From Planctomycetaceae bacterium (GTDB taxonomy: Bacteria; Planctomycetota; Planctomycetia; Planctomycetales; Planctomycetaceae): a stretch of DNA of 59,962 bases. Positions 29,213-39,551 of this stretch are shown piece by piece; position 1 is the stretch's first letter, and every line of letters begins with the position of its first letter. Position numbers and translations under genes: made by a program. The stretch lies in the NCBI GenBank assembly GCA_023260695.1, contig JALQUR010000379.1, positions 1 to 59,962 on the forward strand, in the 5' to 3' direction. The notes beneath the pieces are model-generated. The model was not told where the DNA came from and searched no databases. It saw only the letters and a program-made list of their open reading frames with translations.

Positions 29213-30904
29213 TCACTCATCGTCATCATCTGCACCTGGGGCTTCCGGTGCTTTGGAGATGCGGAAGAGTTTTTCCTCACCCATTTTTGCGCTGCACTTG
29301 GGACATTTTGCCTTAGCGATCCCTTTGCCGGCCGAACCACCAAGTTTCTTGCTGGCGCGACCCTCTTCACTGATGACAGCCTGACAGGCGGTGCAGCGAA
29401 ACCCTGTCAGTTCCAGTTCGTAGTTGCTGTCGTTCTGGTAGAAGTTCAGATCAGAAACAAACTCTACTCGAGACTGCTTGATGAAGCAGTTGGAAGATTT
29501 CGTCTTATCTTCTGCCGGAACGCCGTTTTCCGTTGCGGGCAGTGTTGCATTGAAGAGCTTGTTCAGGCCGTATGCGAACTGTCGCCAGCCGGAGAGGCTG
29601 AATGAACAGTACAATTGCTGATCACCCTGCTGCTCCAGTGGCAGGAAGACAGCAATTCGTCCCTCCCCGAAGATCGGTACACCGGCAAACATGGATTCCT
29701 GAACTCGTGCCACCGGCTGCACCAGCCGCAGGTCCGGGATGCTGGCGACATCAATGGTTCGTACTTCGCAGTCCGACAGATCTGTGAGACTGCCTTTCTC
29801 AGCAATCTGATTGCGTAGATTTCTGCGTGCGTCGTCTTTTGAGCTGGAGCCACCGCCACCGAAGGCGAGCAATGATTTTTTCTTTCCACCGGCATCAAGA
29901 GAGACGATGCTGATTCCCGATTCGGTGAGCGCAATATCTGCTTCGGTGTGGTTTTTTTCTGCACTGCCGGGCTTGAGGACGACTGAGGTTGGGGTCAGGA
30001 CATGGAACCAGACGTCATCAATCCATTTGATCTGCAGTTGCGGAGTTGCATCGGTTTTCCTGCGTTCAGTCACGCGGCGGCGAATCACGGGGACCTGAAC
30101 GGGCGCTCGGCACTGTCGGCAGCGGACCACCATTCCTGCGAGGCTGTCCTGAACTCGAATCCACGCTCCACATGAGCAGGGCAGCAGCATGGTCTTGCGA
30201 GCACGGTCTGCACGCCGATCCCTGCGTCTTTGCTGCGCATCGCGCTGTTCATCGATCGCGATCTGAAACAGGTCCGTTTCTTCCTGCGATTGACTTTTTG
30301 CGGGCCTTGTTCTGTCTTCTGACGCCTCTTCTGCAGCGGGATCGTCTTCAGTGACAGCATCAGCAATGATCCGCGTGGTGCCGCTGTCTGGCGTCTTTAC
30401 CTTTGGAGCATCAGGAGCTTCAGGATTCATTAGCGCATCAGCAAGTGCCGCTGCATCATCAGTGGCTCCGGCACGTTTATCAGCCGGCGGGGTTTCGCTT
30501 CGCCGTGAAACTATACCGTCGGCGAGCGTGAAGCCACCATCATCATCACTACGTCGGACACGGCTTGCTCGTGCCGGGAGCAGTTCCGTTCGCTGTTCCG
30601 GCGGGATCGAACTGTAGATGATCGGCTGCGGATTGGTGGCGAGTTCGTTGAACCGGTCTTCGATTTCCTGCCGCATGAATCCATTGCACTGCCAGCAACG
30701 AAGCAGCCCGACGGGAACGCCTTCTCCACAATGCGGACAGACTTCTTTCTGCAGTTGTCGCATCCGAGCGGGAGACATGTCGTCCAGCAGAACGGCCTTT
30801 TCTGCTCTGCTCTGGTCCAGAATGTGACCGCATTCCGGGCATTCGTCAGTGTCTGCAATGATGACCGACGAGCAGTTGGGACAGTTGTGAATGGCTGTAG
30901 ACAT
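29213..30904 (-). CDS. Multi-zinc-ribbon protein of unknown function
   Basis: CxxC pairs: CPNCSS..CPEC, CPHCGE..CWQC, PCSCG..CRQC, CTAC..CPKC; acidic/low-complexity middle followed by a globular domain. Confidence 0.85.
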   Translation of the reverse strand: MSTAIHNCPNCSSVIIADTDECPECGHILDQSRAEKAVLLDDMSPARMRQLQKEVCPHCGEGVPVGLLRCWQCNGFMRQEIEDRFNELATNPQPIIYSSIPPEQRTELLPARASRVRRSDDDGGFTLADGIVSRRSETPPADKRAGATDDAAALADALMNPEAPDAPKVKTPDSGTTRIIADAVTEDDPAAEEASEDRTRPAKSQSQEETDLFQIAIDEQRDAQQRRRDRRADRARKTMLLPCSCGAWIRVQDSLAGMVVRCRQCRAPVQVPVIRRRVTERRKTDATPQLQIKWIDDVWFHVLTPTSVVLKPGSAEKNHTEADIALTESGISIVSLDAGGKKKSLLAFGGGGSSSKDDARRNLRNQIAEKGSLTDLSDCEVRTIDVASIPDLRLVQPVARVQESMFAGVPIFGEGRIAVFLPLEQQGDQQLYCSFSLSGWRQFAYGLNKLFNATLPATENGVPAEDKTKSSNCFIKQSRVEFVSDLNFYQNDSNYELELTGFRCTACQAVISEEGRASKKLGGSAGKGIAKAKCPKCSAKMGEEKLFRISKAPEAPGADDDDE

Positions 30905-31383
30905 GAAGCGTTTGTCACCTGCAGAGACACCGAATCAGACGCTTTCAGACGCTGCTGTTCTGATGCTGTCGTGTCTCATTCCACGGACTGAAGGACAAGT
31001 TCTACCCGACTGAATGTGCATGTCCTTTCGCTACTTTCGTCGGATAACCCAATGTTTCAGTCTACCGAAATCGAACGGAAATTCAGCCAACTTTCATCAT
31101 TTTTCAGGAGGCTGTCGCGATCTGAGGTCTGCTGCCTGCAGGGCTTGTCAGTTCGGTCCGATCATCCTGAATATGCCGTAAGTCCTCCCCGGATCACAGC
31201 TGAACAAACCTACCCCGGCTCGCCGGAGGCAACCTGTTCAGTTTCTGTTTAATTCACCTTAAGTTTCTGTGAAGATTCAGTTTAGTCCGATTCACAATTG
31301 ACTCGGTTCAGATTCTGAAGTCTGCCACCAGACAGTTCCGAACTCTGGTCTCCGCACGGCCGTGGCAGGCGGAAGGTCAGAAT

Positions 31384-32838
31384 TCAATCGAGGCTGATCA
31401 ACCCTTCAACTGGGTTCTCACCCGGACGCAGATACTGGCAGCGAAATTCCCCCGACTTTGCAGCTCGCTGTGGATCCATAATGAACTCAAAATTCTCGAT
31501 GGAGACGGTTTCGTAGCCGTCGAGCCCAAGCAGAATATCGTCTGTTCTGAGAAGAACGGCTGCAGCACTTCCAGCTCTGACGGCAGTGATTCGGAGGCCC
31601 CCGTTATAGCGGATATCCCCGTTTGCTCCGGGGAAGCTCTTTCCGGTAATCGTCTGCAATTCAGCCGGAGTCAGTTCTCGCACGCGCACTCCAGGCGAGT
31701 TCCAGAACATTTCCTGCGGCGGGAGAGCATTGCTGACTGCAGGTTTCATGCTGCCGGAAGTCGACTGTGACGCCGAGACAAACTGTGTGCGAGAAGGCTG
31801 AATGGACATCCCGGCAAACTCACTGCCCACTCGTCCCAGTGTCAACTGGCAGAGCAGAGGCTGATTGCTGCGTTCGATGGCGACATCGACAGGAGATCCT
31901 GTCGGCACTCCGAGGAAGGCCCGTTCAAGGTCGGTGGCGTCTGCGATCTGGAGGTCGCCTATTCTGCAGATGGTATCACCGGACTGCAGGCCACAGGCCG
32001 CAGCAGGACTGTCGGGGCGGATGCTGGTGATGGTCAGCCCATTTGAGTGCGGCAGACGTCGTGCATGAATACCGTGGGTATGCCCCCGCAGGCGTTCCAC
32101 GCTCAGCAGGCGGGCAATCACATCACGAGCATCATCGATCGGGATCGCAAAGCCAATTCGCTGAGCACCGGAGCGAATCGCGACATTAATGCCGATCACG
32201 TCGCCGGCGACGTTCAGCAGTGGGCCACCACTGTTTCCAGGATTAATACTGGCGTCGGTCTGGATCAGATTCTGATAGGACTGAAACTCGTCCACCTCCA
32301 CGTCGCGGTGCAGAGCACTGATAATTCCCGAGGTCACCGTATGTTCATAGCCAAATGCATTTCCAACGGCGAAGACGGTTTCTGCAAGCATCAGATCTGC
32401 TGATGAACCGGTCGGCATGACCTCCAGCGATTCTGAACAATCGATGTGGATGACTGCCAGATCTTCCTTGCGGTCGAAGGAGACAACAGTCGCTTCACTG
32501 GCTCGGCCGTCGTAAAATGTCACCGTGATGCGGCTGACGCCGTCGATCACGTGGTAGTTGGTGACGATGTAGCCGGCTTCGTCCACTACCAGCCCGGTGC
32601 CCATGCCTGAAATCTTACGATTTGGCTGCTGAAAAAGTCGGTTGTCCCGAGTTGCAGCAGCATCCTTTTCAGTATGGATGTTCACTACTGAGCGACTGGC
32701 CTGGCGAACTGCGCGAACGAGCGGAGATTCCCTGATATTCTCCTCGCCGAACCCATTGGCAGCCAGCATCAGAACTGCTGCAACCAGGGATCCCATCCGA
32801 ATTCGCGGCAAAAATTCGTACATCCTGTACCTGCGCAT
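31384..32838 (-). CDS. Trypsin-like serine protease with PDZ domains (HtrA/Deg family)
   Basis: His in TNYHVIDG, Asp in EDLAVIHID, Ser in NPGNSGGPLLN; PDZ-type segment SIRPDSPAAACGLQSGDTICRIGD. Confidence 0.93.
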   Translation of the reverse strand: MRRYRMYEFLPRIRMGSLVAAVLMLAANGFGEENIRESPLVRAVRQASRSVVNIHTEKDAAATRDNRLFQQPNRKISGMGTGLVVDEAGYIVTNYHVIDGVSRITVTFYDGRASEATVVSFDRKEDLAVIHIDCSESLEVMPTGSSADLMLAETVFAVGNAFGYEHTVTSGIISALHRDVEVDEFQSYQNLIQTDASINPGNSGGPLLNVAGDVIGINVAIRSGAQRIGFAIPIDDARDVIARLLSVERLRGHTHGIHARRLPHSNGLTITSIRPDSPAAACGLQSGDTICRIGDLQIADATDLERAFLGVPTGSPVDVAIERSNQPLLCQLTLGRVGSEFAGMSIQPSRTQFVSASQSTSGSMKPAVSNALPPQEMFWNSPGVRVRELTPAELQTITGKSFPGANGDIRYNGGLRITAVRAGSAAAVLLRTDDILLGLDGYETVSIENFEFIMDPQRAAKSGEFRCQYLRPGENPVEGLISLD

Positions 32839-32959
32839 TGTTTGAGTTCGAGATCCATCTCTTTGCGTGGTGCGGGTCTGTGTGTTTGCGACAGCCCGCA
32901 GTGGACGATCGACCCGCCAGGCCAGTGGCCTTGAAAGCTGCTACTGTTGTCGTGCCTGC

Positions 32960-32990
32960 TTACCTGTCTTGACATTGTCAAAACAGGTAA
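32960..32990. promoter_or_regulatory. 31-bp interrupted palindrome in divergent intergenic region (candidate operator)
   Basis: TTACCTGT-c-TTGAC-att-GTCAA-a-ACAGGTAA; contains TTGACA (-35-like). Confidence 0.5.
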
Positions 32991-33207
32991 ACAGTGCGGG
33001 CGTGTGCTGCAGTTTTTTGGAATGGTTTGCACATCCGGGGGCAGAAAAGTGCTATCATCAGGTTCCTGCGAATGCATCGCTGCAGGATCTTCCGGCGATC
33101 AGACGGCCTTGTTTCAGCTGCTCGATCCGGAACAGAATCGTCCGCAGCAGATGCTCCGTCGGAATCGTGATTCAGGAGTACCGTGAGTCTTCTGGGGAGA
33201 TGAGACG

Positions 33208-34131
33208 ATGTCGGATGCCGCCGCAATCTCGGAACTCAGTCAGCAGGCACGCAGATTTCTGCGAAATCGTGCACCTGCGGAAGCCGCGGCTCTGCTGCGG
33301 CAGATCGCAAAAGCCGATCGAAATGAAGGTCACTGGTTGTTGCTGGGGACCGCCCTGTTTCAGGCTGGCGAACTTGCGGAGGCACAGGAGGCATTTGATG
33401 CCATGACACAAAGCTTTCCATTTGCAGTGGAGGGCTGGGTCAATCTTGGCTGTGTGCTGAGTCGTCAGGGAGAATTTCGCAAGGCGGCAGACGTGTTGCG
33501 TCGGGCAGTGCAGAAAAACAAGCGATGTGCTGAGGCGTGGTACAATCTTGGGATTGCTCAAAAAGGCCTCAATTCTGATTCGATGGCAATTTCGGCGTAC
33601 AAGGAAGCGCTACGAATCAACCCTGAATTCACCGATGCCTTGATGAATCTGGGGAGAATTTACCTTGAACGCAGCAGTCTGATGCTGGCTCAGAAGTGTT
33701 TTCAGGATGTACTGAAACTGCGTCCTGACTACAAACGGGCTCAGGTGCACCTGCAGGAAGTCCAGAATGCTCAGAAAAAACTGAAGAGTGAGGAGTCGCC
33801 GTTCGGGCGACTTGTGGATGTAGATCGTCTCGCCAATTCCGAAGCCAGCACGCAGCGACGACAGATTGGTGATGTGGAGCGGCAGGAAGAGCGAGAGCTG
33901 TGCCGTGAGGTTTCGCGTGGTGTGCGGGTGGTTGCCAGAGAAATGGCTCAATTGCTTAACCCTGATCTGCGTGATCAGTTGCATGGTCTGGAACGGCTGC
34001 TTGTCGATGACGATGCCAGGTCCAGAAACAACAGTATCGTGACTGATCTTGGCGAAAGTATGCGGCGACTGAGCGAAGGCCGTGAGGCGATCAATAACGC
34101 TCTCGGACGTATCAGAAGTCTGGTGGAGTAG
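33208..34131 (+). CDS. Tetratricopeptide repeat protein
   Basis: Repeats such as VEGWVNLGCVLSRQGEFRKAADVLRRAVQKN, AEAWYNLGIAQKGLNSDSMAISAYKEALRINP, TDALMNLGRIYLERSSLMLAQKCFQDVLKLRP. Confidence 0.9.
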   Translation: MSDAAAISELSQQARRFLRNRAPAEAAALLRQIAKADRNEGHWLLLGTALFQAGELAEAQEAFDAMTQSFPFAVEGWVNLGCVLSRQGEFRKAADVLRRAVQKNKRCAEAWYNLGIAQKGLNSDSMAISAYKEALRINPEFTDALMNLGRIYLERSSLMLAQKCFQDVLKLRPDYKRAQVHLQEVQNAQKKLKSEESPFGRLVDVDRLANSEASTQRRQIGDVERQEERELCREVSRGVRVVAREMAQLLNPDLRDQLHGLERLLVDDDARSRNNSIVTDLGESMRRLSEGREAINNALGRIRSLVE

Positions 34132-34429
34132 GAGCGAGGTTGGTTGTTGTCGAGGTTTCTGTTTTGCCAGGGTTGATCCTGAATGATCGTTGAGACATGC
34201 CTGCCGGGCTGTATTTCTGCCGCCAGGTCACTGTTCTTTTGTTCATTATTGAGATTGGTTGTTTTTTGCAGACTTCCAGAGTTTGGTGGACAAACAGGGG
34301 CATTTCCTGCGAAAATCATAAGAGGTGTGGCAAGTCTGTTCCGGAAGGTTCAGAACTTCCCGCTCATTCAATCCTGAAGATCTGAATTGCGTGTTGTGCG
34401 CAGGAGCGATCGCCGTGAGTACAGTCCCC

Positions 34430-36376
34430 ATGAATTCCAACGTTGATCGAGATCTTGAGGTGATCGAAGAGGACACAGCCTTCTGGGCGTTCTTCGATAC
34501 TGTCCCGGCGTGGGGGACAAGCCTGCTCCTGCATGCCGGGTTGTTTCTCCTGCTGCTGTCGATCACGCTTCCGGAAGTGCTTCTGGAGCAACTGAGTCTC
34601 ACCTCCACGGTGAAGGAGGAAGAGGTCCGCGTTGAAGAGTTTGCGATCGACAGCAAGCCCACTGAAGAACTGGGCAGTATGAGTGACCTGAATGTTCAGG
34701 GGGCATCAGCGGCAGTAGCTCAGCACAAGGGGCTGGATAACCACCGAGAGGAGATCCGGCAGATTGAAGACACGATCGTGAATCCTCGGATTGAGATGTT
34801 CGAGTCGATCACGATGCCGAGTGAAGCGGATACTCTGGAGAATATTGATCTGACCGGCACCACAGAGCATCCCGGAGGAACTCAGGGAGCGGTTGACCGG
34901 GTGACGCTGGAGATTGCTTCATCGCTGCGGCAGGGGAAAACGATTCCTGTCTGGCTTTTCGATGAATCCATTTCCCTCGAGACTCGTCGCGAGGAAGTGA
35001 CAGAGAGATTCCAGAATATTTACAAGCAACTGGGGTTGATGGATGACATCGACACGAGGGAAGCGTTGCTCACCGGAATGATTGGTTTCGGCCAGAACGT
35101 GCACGTACTCGTTGAAGAGCCAACAAACGATCTTGATCAGCTGGTGAAAGCAGTGCAGTCGATCGAGAGTGACACCAGCGGCGTTGAGAATGTGTTCGCC
35201 GCGGTAAATACTGCAGTGCGGCAGTATGGCAGTATTCGCAGGAAACTGCGGGCCAACATGATGATCATCATCGTGACAGACGAGCGTGGTGATGACTTTG
35301 GCGGCGAGTCCTATTCGATTCTTGAGGACACCGTGAAGCGACTTGCTCGCGAGGGCATCCGGGTTTACTGCATTGGAAACTCATCTCCGTTTGGTCGGCA
35401 GAAGGGTTTTGTGCACGTGAAGTGGACTGCTCCGGACGGCACAGAGTTTGAAGATGATCTGCCGGATGCAGATCAGGGACCGGAAACTCCGCTTGCTGAA
35501 GGGCTGCAGCTTCCGTTCTGGACAGCAAATGCCCGCAATCTTGAGCGGATGTCATCGGGTTATGGTCCGTACACACTGTCACGACTCTGCTCAGAGACGG
35601 GCGGTATCTTCTTTGTCGCAGACGACACAACGGTACGGAAATGGGATCCGCAGATCATGCGTCAGTATGCTCCGGATTACCGACCGGGGATTGAGTACAA
35701 GCGGCAACTGCAGAGCAACCTTGCCAAGAGTGCTCTGATCGGGGCTGCTCAGATGTCCATATCAGAGAATGTACCTGTTCCACAGCGGGTGTTTACGGCG
35801 ACGAACGACAACATTCTGCGGCAGGAGATTACGGAGGCTCAGAAGCCTCTTGCCGTAATGGACTACTTCCTGACGCGAGTTCATACCGCACTTGAGGCGG
35901 GTGAGAAGCATCGCGACAAACTGGATACAGATCGCTGGAGAGCTCAGTACGATCTGGCCATGGGGCGAGTGCTGGCATTGCGAGTGCGGGCATTTGGTTA
36001 CAACAATGTGCTGGCGACCATGAAGGCTTCTCCGAAACCGTTTGAGAAGGAGGGCAGCAATCAGTGGACGCTGGAACCTTCAGATGAGATTCAGGGGGCA
36101 GCCAACATCCGTAAGATGCATGAGAAAGCTCTGGATTATCTGAATCGGGTTGTTGAAGAACACCCCGGTACTCCATGGGCGTTTCTGGCTCGTATTGAAC
36201 TGAGTGAACCCCTCGGATGGCAATGGCGAGAGACAAAGATGCCGATTCCGGAAGCTGGCATGGGTGGCGCCGGAAATGATGCGCGACGTCCGCAGTTTGC
36301 TCCGGAGGAGGAAGCGCGACGTCGGCAGGCTCGCGAAATGCAGCAGAAAAAAGAGCAATTCAAGCCTAAGGTGTGA
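34430..36376 (+). CDS. von Willebrand factor type A domain protein, membrane anchored
   Basis: N-terminal TM (WGTSLLLHAGLFLLLLSITLP), MIDAS-type VWLFDESISLETR, MMIIIVTDERGDDFG. ATG at 34430 preferred over 34325. Confidence 0.85.
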   Translation: MNSNVDRDLEVIEEDTAFWAFFDTVPAWGTSLLLHAGLFLLLLSITLPEVLLEQLSLTSTVKEEEVRVEEFAIDSKPTEELGSMSDLNVQGASAAVAQHKGLDNHREEIRQIEDTIVNPRIEMFESITMPSEADTLENIDLTGTTEHPGGTQGAVDRVTLEIASSLRQGKTIPVWLFDESISLETRREEVTERFQNIYKQLGLMDDIDTREALLTGMIGFGQNVHVLVEEPTNDLDQLVKAVQSIESDTSGVENVFAAVNTAVRQYGSIRRKLRANMMIIIVTDERGDDFGGESYSILEDTVKRLAREGIRVYCIGNSSPFGRQKGFVHVKWTAPDGTEFEDDLPDADQGPETPLAEGLQLPFWTANARNLERMSSGYGPYTLSRLCSETGGIFFVADDTTVRKWDPQIMRQYAPDYRPGIEYKRQLQSNLAKSALIGAAQMSISENVPVPQRVFTATNDNILRQEITEAQKPLAVMDYFLTRVHTALEAGEKHRDKLDTDRWRAQYDLAMGRVLALRVRAFGYNNVLATMKASPKPFEKEGSNQWTLEPSDEIQGAANIRKMHEKALDYLNRVVEEHPGTPWAFLARIELSEPLGWQWRETKMPIPEAGMGGAGNDARRPQFAPEEEARRRQAREMQQKKEQFKPKV

Positions 36377-36453
36377 CACGGACGTCTGCTTTACACTTCG
36401 GAACGAAGTTGCACTCTGCACTCGCTGTTCTGAGAAGGTCTGCCTGAACAAGC

Positions 36454-37473
36454 ATGTCGGACGATCCGCTCATCCGAGAGACACGCAGTGGTTTGTTCTG
36501 CGAGCAGGGTGGGTTCTACATTGATCCCTGGCGCCGTGTAGAGCGAGCTGTGATCACTCACGCTCATGCAGATCACGCTCGCCCTGGCTCGCGGAGCTAT
36601 CTCTGCAGTCGTGACGGACTGCGAGTCACTCGCTCCAGACTTGGTCCTGCTGCAGAAATTGACACACTGGCGTACGGCGAATGCCAGGTCATCAACGGTG
36701 TTCGGGTATCCTTGCACCCGGCTGGACATATCCTCGGGTCAGCCCAGGTGCGTCTGGAATACAGGGGTAAGATCTGGGTGGTCAGCGGTGACTACAAGGT
36801 TGAGCCGGACCGAACCTGTGCGTCGTTTGAACCGGTCAGGTGTCATACGTTCATTACGGAATCGACATTTGGTCTGCCCATTTATCGGTGGCCGGCTCAG
36901 GAGTCGGTTTTTGCCGATCTGAATGAGTGGTGGATCCGCTGCAGAGACCGTGATCAGCCGGCAGTTGTCCTGGCATATTCGCTTGGCAAGGCACAACGCG
37001 TGCTAGCAGGAGTCAATCCGGCAATCGGTCCGATCTATTGCCACTCTGCAGTGGAAACACTCAATGCAGAATACCGCGCTTCGGGGGTGGATCTGCCGCA
37101 GACGACAGGAGTGACCAGTCTGCCCCGGCGAAAACGCTGGGGCGGTGCGCTGATCATTGCACCGCCGGGATCTGCGGAATCTGCATGGATCGGTCGATTC
37201 GGTCCAGCTCCCAGGGCCATGGTATCGGGATGGATGCTGACTCGTGCGGGAAGACGCTGGAATTCGCTTGATCGAGGATTCCCGGTTTCTGATCACGCAG
37301 ACTGGCCGGGACTGCACTGGGCCATTCATGAGACGGGTGCCGAAGAAGTTCTGGTCACGCACGGTCAGACGGAGGTGATGGTGCGTCACCTCCGCGAGCA
37401 GGGGATTTCTGCCCGCGAGCTGCGGACGCGTTTTGGCGATGAAGATGTGCCCGTGCAGCAGAAGGAATCGTGA
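36454..37473 (+). CDS. Ligase-associated DNA exonuclease-like metallo-beta-lactamase fold protein
   Basis: AVITHAHADHARPGSRSYL, GHILGSAQVRLEYRGKIWVVSGDYK, TFITESTFGLPIYRW, VSDHADWPGL; matches the exonuclease family usually paired with ATP-dependent DNA ligase. Confidence 0.87.
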   Translation: MSDDPLIRETRSGLFCEQGGFYIDPWRRVERAVITHAHADHARPGSRSYLCSRDGLRVTRSRLGPAAEIDTLAYGECQVINGVRVSLHPAGHILGSAQVRLEYRGKIWVVSGDYKVEPDRTCASFEPVRCHTFITESTFGLPIYRWPAQESVFADLNEWWIRCRDRDQPAVVLAYSLGKAQRVLAGVNPAIGPIYCHSAVETLNAEYRASGVDLPQTTGVTSLPRRKRWGGALIIAPPGSAESAWIGRFGPAPRAMVSGWMLTRAGRRWNSLDRGFPVSDHADWPGLHWAIHETGAEEVLVTHGQTEVMVRHLREQGISARELRTRFGDEDVPVQQKES

Positions 37474-38372
37474 TGATGCAGACGGAAGCACGGCTGACTG
37501 GCAACTCGCCAGCGGTTATTGCGCTCGGTGAAGTGCTCTGGGATTGTTTTCCCGATGGTGCGAGGTTTGGGGGGGCTCCTGCAAATTACTCGTGCAGTCT
37601 GGCGGAGCTGATGGCTTCCGGGAGTGTTCGTCTGTTGAGTGCTGTGGGAGACGATGAGCAGGGGCATGCTGCAGAGCAGGAATTACTGTCTCACGGAGTT
37701 GAGACAAGCCTGCTGCAGCACTCGAGTCATCCTACCGGCCAGGTTTTTGTGCAAACGGACTCGAAAGGAATTGCCAGTTATCGATTTGCTGAGCATTCTG
37801 CCTGGGATGCTTTGCAATGGCATCCTGAACTGGAGCAGGCTGCCCGCGAATGCGATGCTGTCTGCTTTGGTACTCTTGGGCAGCGCAAGCCGGAATCAGC
37901 TGAGGTGATCCGCAGGTTTGTCGCCGAAACCGATTCCGGATGTCTGCGAATTCTGGATCTGAATCTGCGTGCACCGTGGTTTGATGAAGATGTGATTGCA
38001 GCATCCCTTGAGCTCTGCAATGTGCTCAAGGTCAATGAGGAGGAACTCTGCAGTCTTGCCGCGATGTATGGGTTCGTCGGGTCTGCCGAAGAGCAGTTGC
38101 AGCAGTTCTGCAGCCATCTGCGACTTCGCTGTATGGCGGTGACGCAGGGAGACAGCGGAGCAGCTCTGAGCGATGGAAATCAGTTCTGCTCCTGCCCTGC
38201 CCTGCCGGTTGTCGTGCGGGATACAGTCGGTGCGGGTGATGCGTTTGCGGCGGCAATGACACTCGGGCTGCTGCATCAGGAGCCGCTGCAGACAATTCTG
38301 GAGTCAGCCACACAGGCCGCTGCCTTCGTCTGTACTCAGTCCGGCGGTACTCCGCACTTTCCGCACGTGTGA
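37470..38372 (+). CDS. PfkB family carbohydrate kinase (fructokinase-like)
   Basis: VIALGEVLWDCFPDGARFGGAPANYS; C-terminal VVRDTVGAGDAFAAAMTLGLL signature. Confidence 0.93.
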   Translation: MMMQTEARLTGNSPAVIALGEVLWDCFPDGARFGGAPANYSCSLAELMASGSVRLLSAVGDDEQGHAAEQELLSHGVETSLLQHSSHPTGQVFVQTDSKGIASYRFAEHSAWDALQWHPELEQAARECDAVCFGTLGQRKPESAEVIRRFVAETDSGCLRILDLNLRAPWFDEDVIAASLELCNVLKVNEEELCSLAAMYGFVGSAEEQLQQFCSHLRLRCMAVTQGDSGAALSDGNQFCSCPALPVVVRDTVGAGDAFAAAMTLGLLHQEPLQTILESATQAAAFVCTQSGGTPHFPHV

Positions 38373-38413
38373 AGCACGTGGAGCTGAGAGTTCACTGCGA
38401 CTTGCTGCTGGCA

Positions 38414-39529
38414 TCATTCTGCGCGGGTCGCTTTGCGAGTCTTCAGATGACTTTCGAAGAACTGAAAACAGCGCTCTGTGACTGCCGGATCGCTGAACTG
38501 TCCGTGTCCGGCATCAGCGACTCGGACGAATTCGCTCGAGTTACCTGCCTTTTTCAGTGCTTCGTGAAGTACTTCGCTCTGGCGAATGGACACCAGCGGG
38601 TCCTTTTCGCCATGCACAATCAGAAACGGCGGTGCGTCTGATTCGATCCATGTGAGTGGAGATGCAAGGCGGGCGAGTTCCTGCTGCTGCTGGAGCGGAC
38701 CTCCGAGGAGCAGTGATTCGGGACTTCCCGGTGCGTCGTGATTCAGAGTTCCGAGTTCTCCGGCATGCTGATTCATCCTGAGCAGGTCAGTTGGTCCGAA
38801 CCAGTCACAGACGGCCTGCACCGCACAGGAAGCGGGATCGGTCGCGTCTGTGGCCTGTAGTTCTGTTGCTGCAGCAGAGGTACCCAGCAGTGCCGCCAGA
38901 TGACCTCCGGCAGAAGCTCCCCACACTCCAATTCGTTCCGGGTCGATACCAAACTTCCCGCTGTTGCTGCGAAGCCAGCGAACGGCCGCTCGACAATCCT
39001 GGATCTGTGCCGGGAAGACTGCGTGATGGCTGAGCCGATAGTTGATGCTGGCGATCACAAAGCCACGTTCAGCGAGATTCGTGATCGGGCAGGACTGCGC
39101 TGAGCCTGCTCGCCACCCCCCGCCATGAATCCAGATCACCAGCGGTGCGTTCTCTGCAAAGGGAGGAGCACGGTAGATATCCAGTGTATGTCGCTCATGC
39201 CCGTCGCTGACGTAGGGAATGTTGCGCTGGATTTTCCAGTCACTGCGATTGCGCTGTGACTGTGACTGTGGCTGTCCCGGGCGGCTCAGGAACTGTACAT
39301 GCTCAGCGAGGGAAATCCGGCCATTGCCGTCGGTATCAACGCGATCAAAATTTGCCCGCAGAGCCGGGGGGAGTTCCTCCCGGGAGATTGATCCATCCTG
39401 ATTTCGGTCAAGTCGACTGAATCCCTGAATTTGTTGCGGAGTACCGACTTCGTCTGCGGCAACGGCCGGGCCGGAATTTGGCGTTTTCACAGCCAGCGTG
39501 CACAGCAGTAGTGCTGTCAGCCTGAACAT
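38414..39529 (-). CDS. Secreted EF-hand plus alpha/beta hydrolase (BD-FAE/esterase-like)
   Basis: Signal peptide, EF-hand loops DRNQDGSISREE and DTDGNGRISLAE, hydrolase motifs LVIWIHGGGWRAGS and GVWGASAGGHLAALLG. Confidence 0.9.
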   Translation of the reverse strand: MFRLTALLLCTLAVKTPNSGPAVAADEVGTPQQIQGFSRLDRNQDGSISREELPPALRANFDRVDTDGNGRISLAEHVQFLSRPGQPQSQSQRNRSDWKIQRNIPYVSDGHERHTLDIYRAPPFAENAPLVIWIHGGGWRAGSAQSCPITNLAERGFVIASINYRLSHHAVFPAQIQDCRAAVRWLRSNSGKFGIDPERIGVWGASAGGHLAALLGTSAAATELQATDATDPASCAVQAVCDWFGPTDLLRMNQHAGELGTLNHDAPGSPESLLLGGPLQQQQELARLASPLTWIESDAPPFLIVHGEKDPLVSIRQSEVLHEALKKAGNSSEFVRVADAGHGQFSDPAVTERCFQFFESHLKTRKATRAE

Positions 39530-39551
39530 GAACTCGATCTCCTCAATGTAC

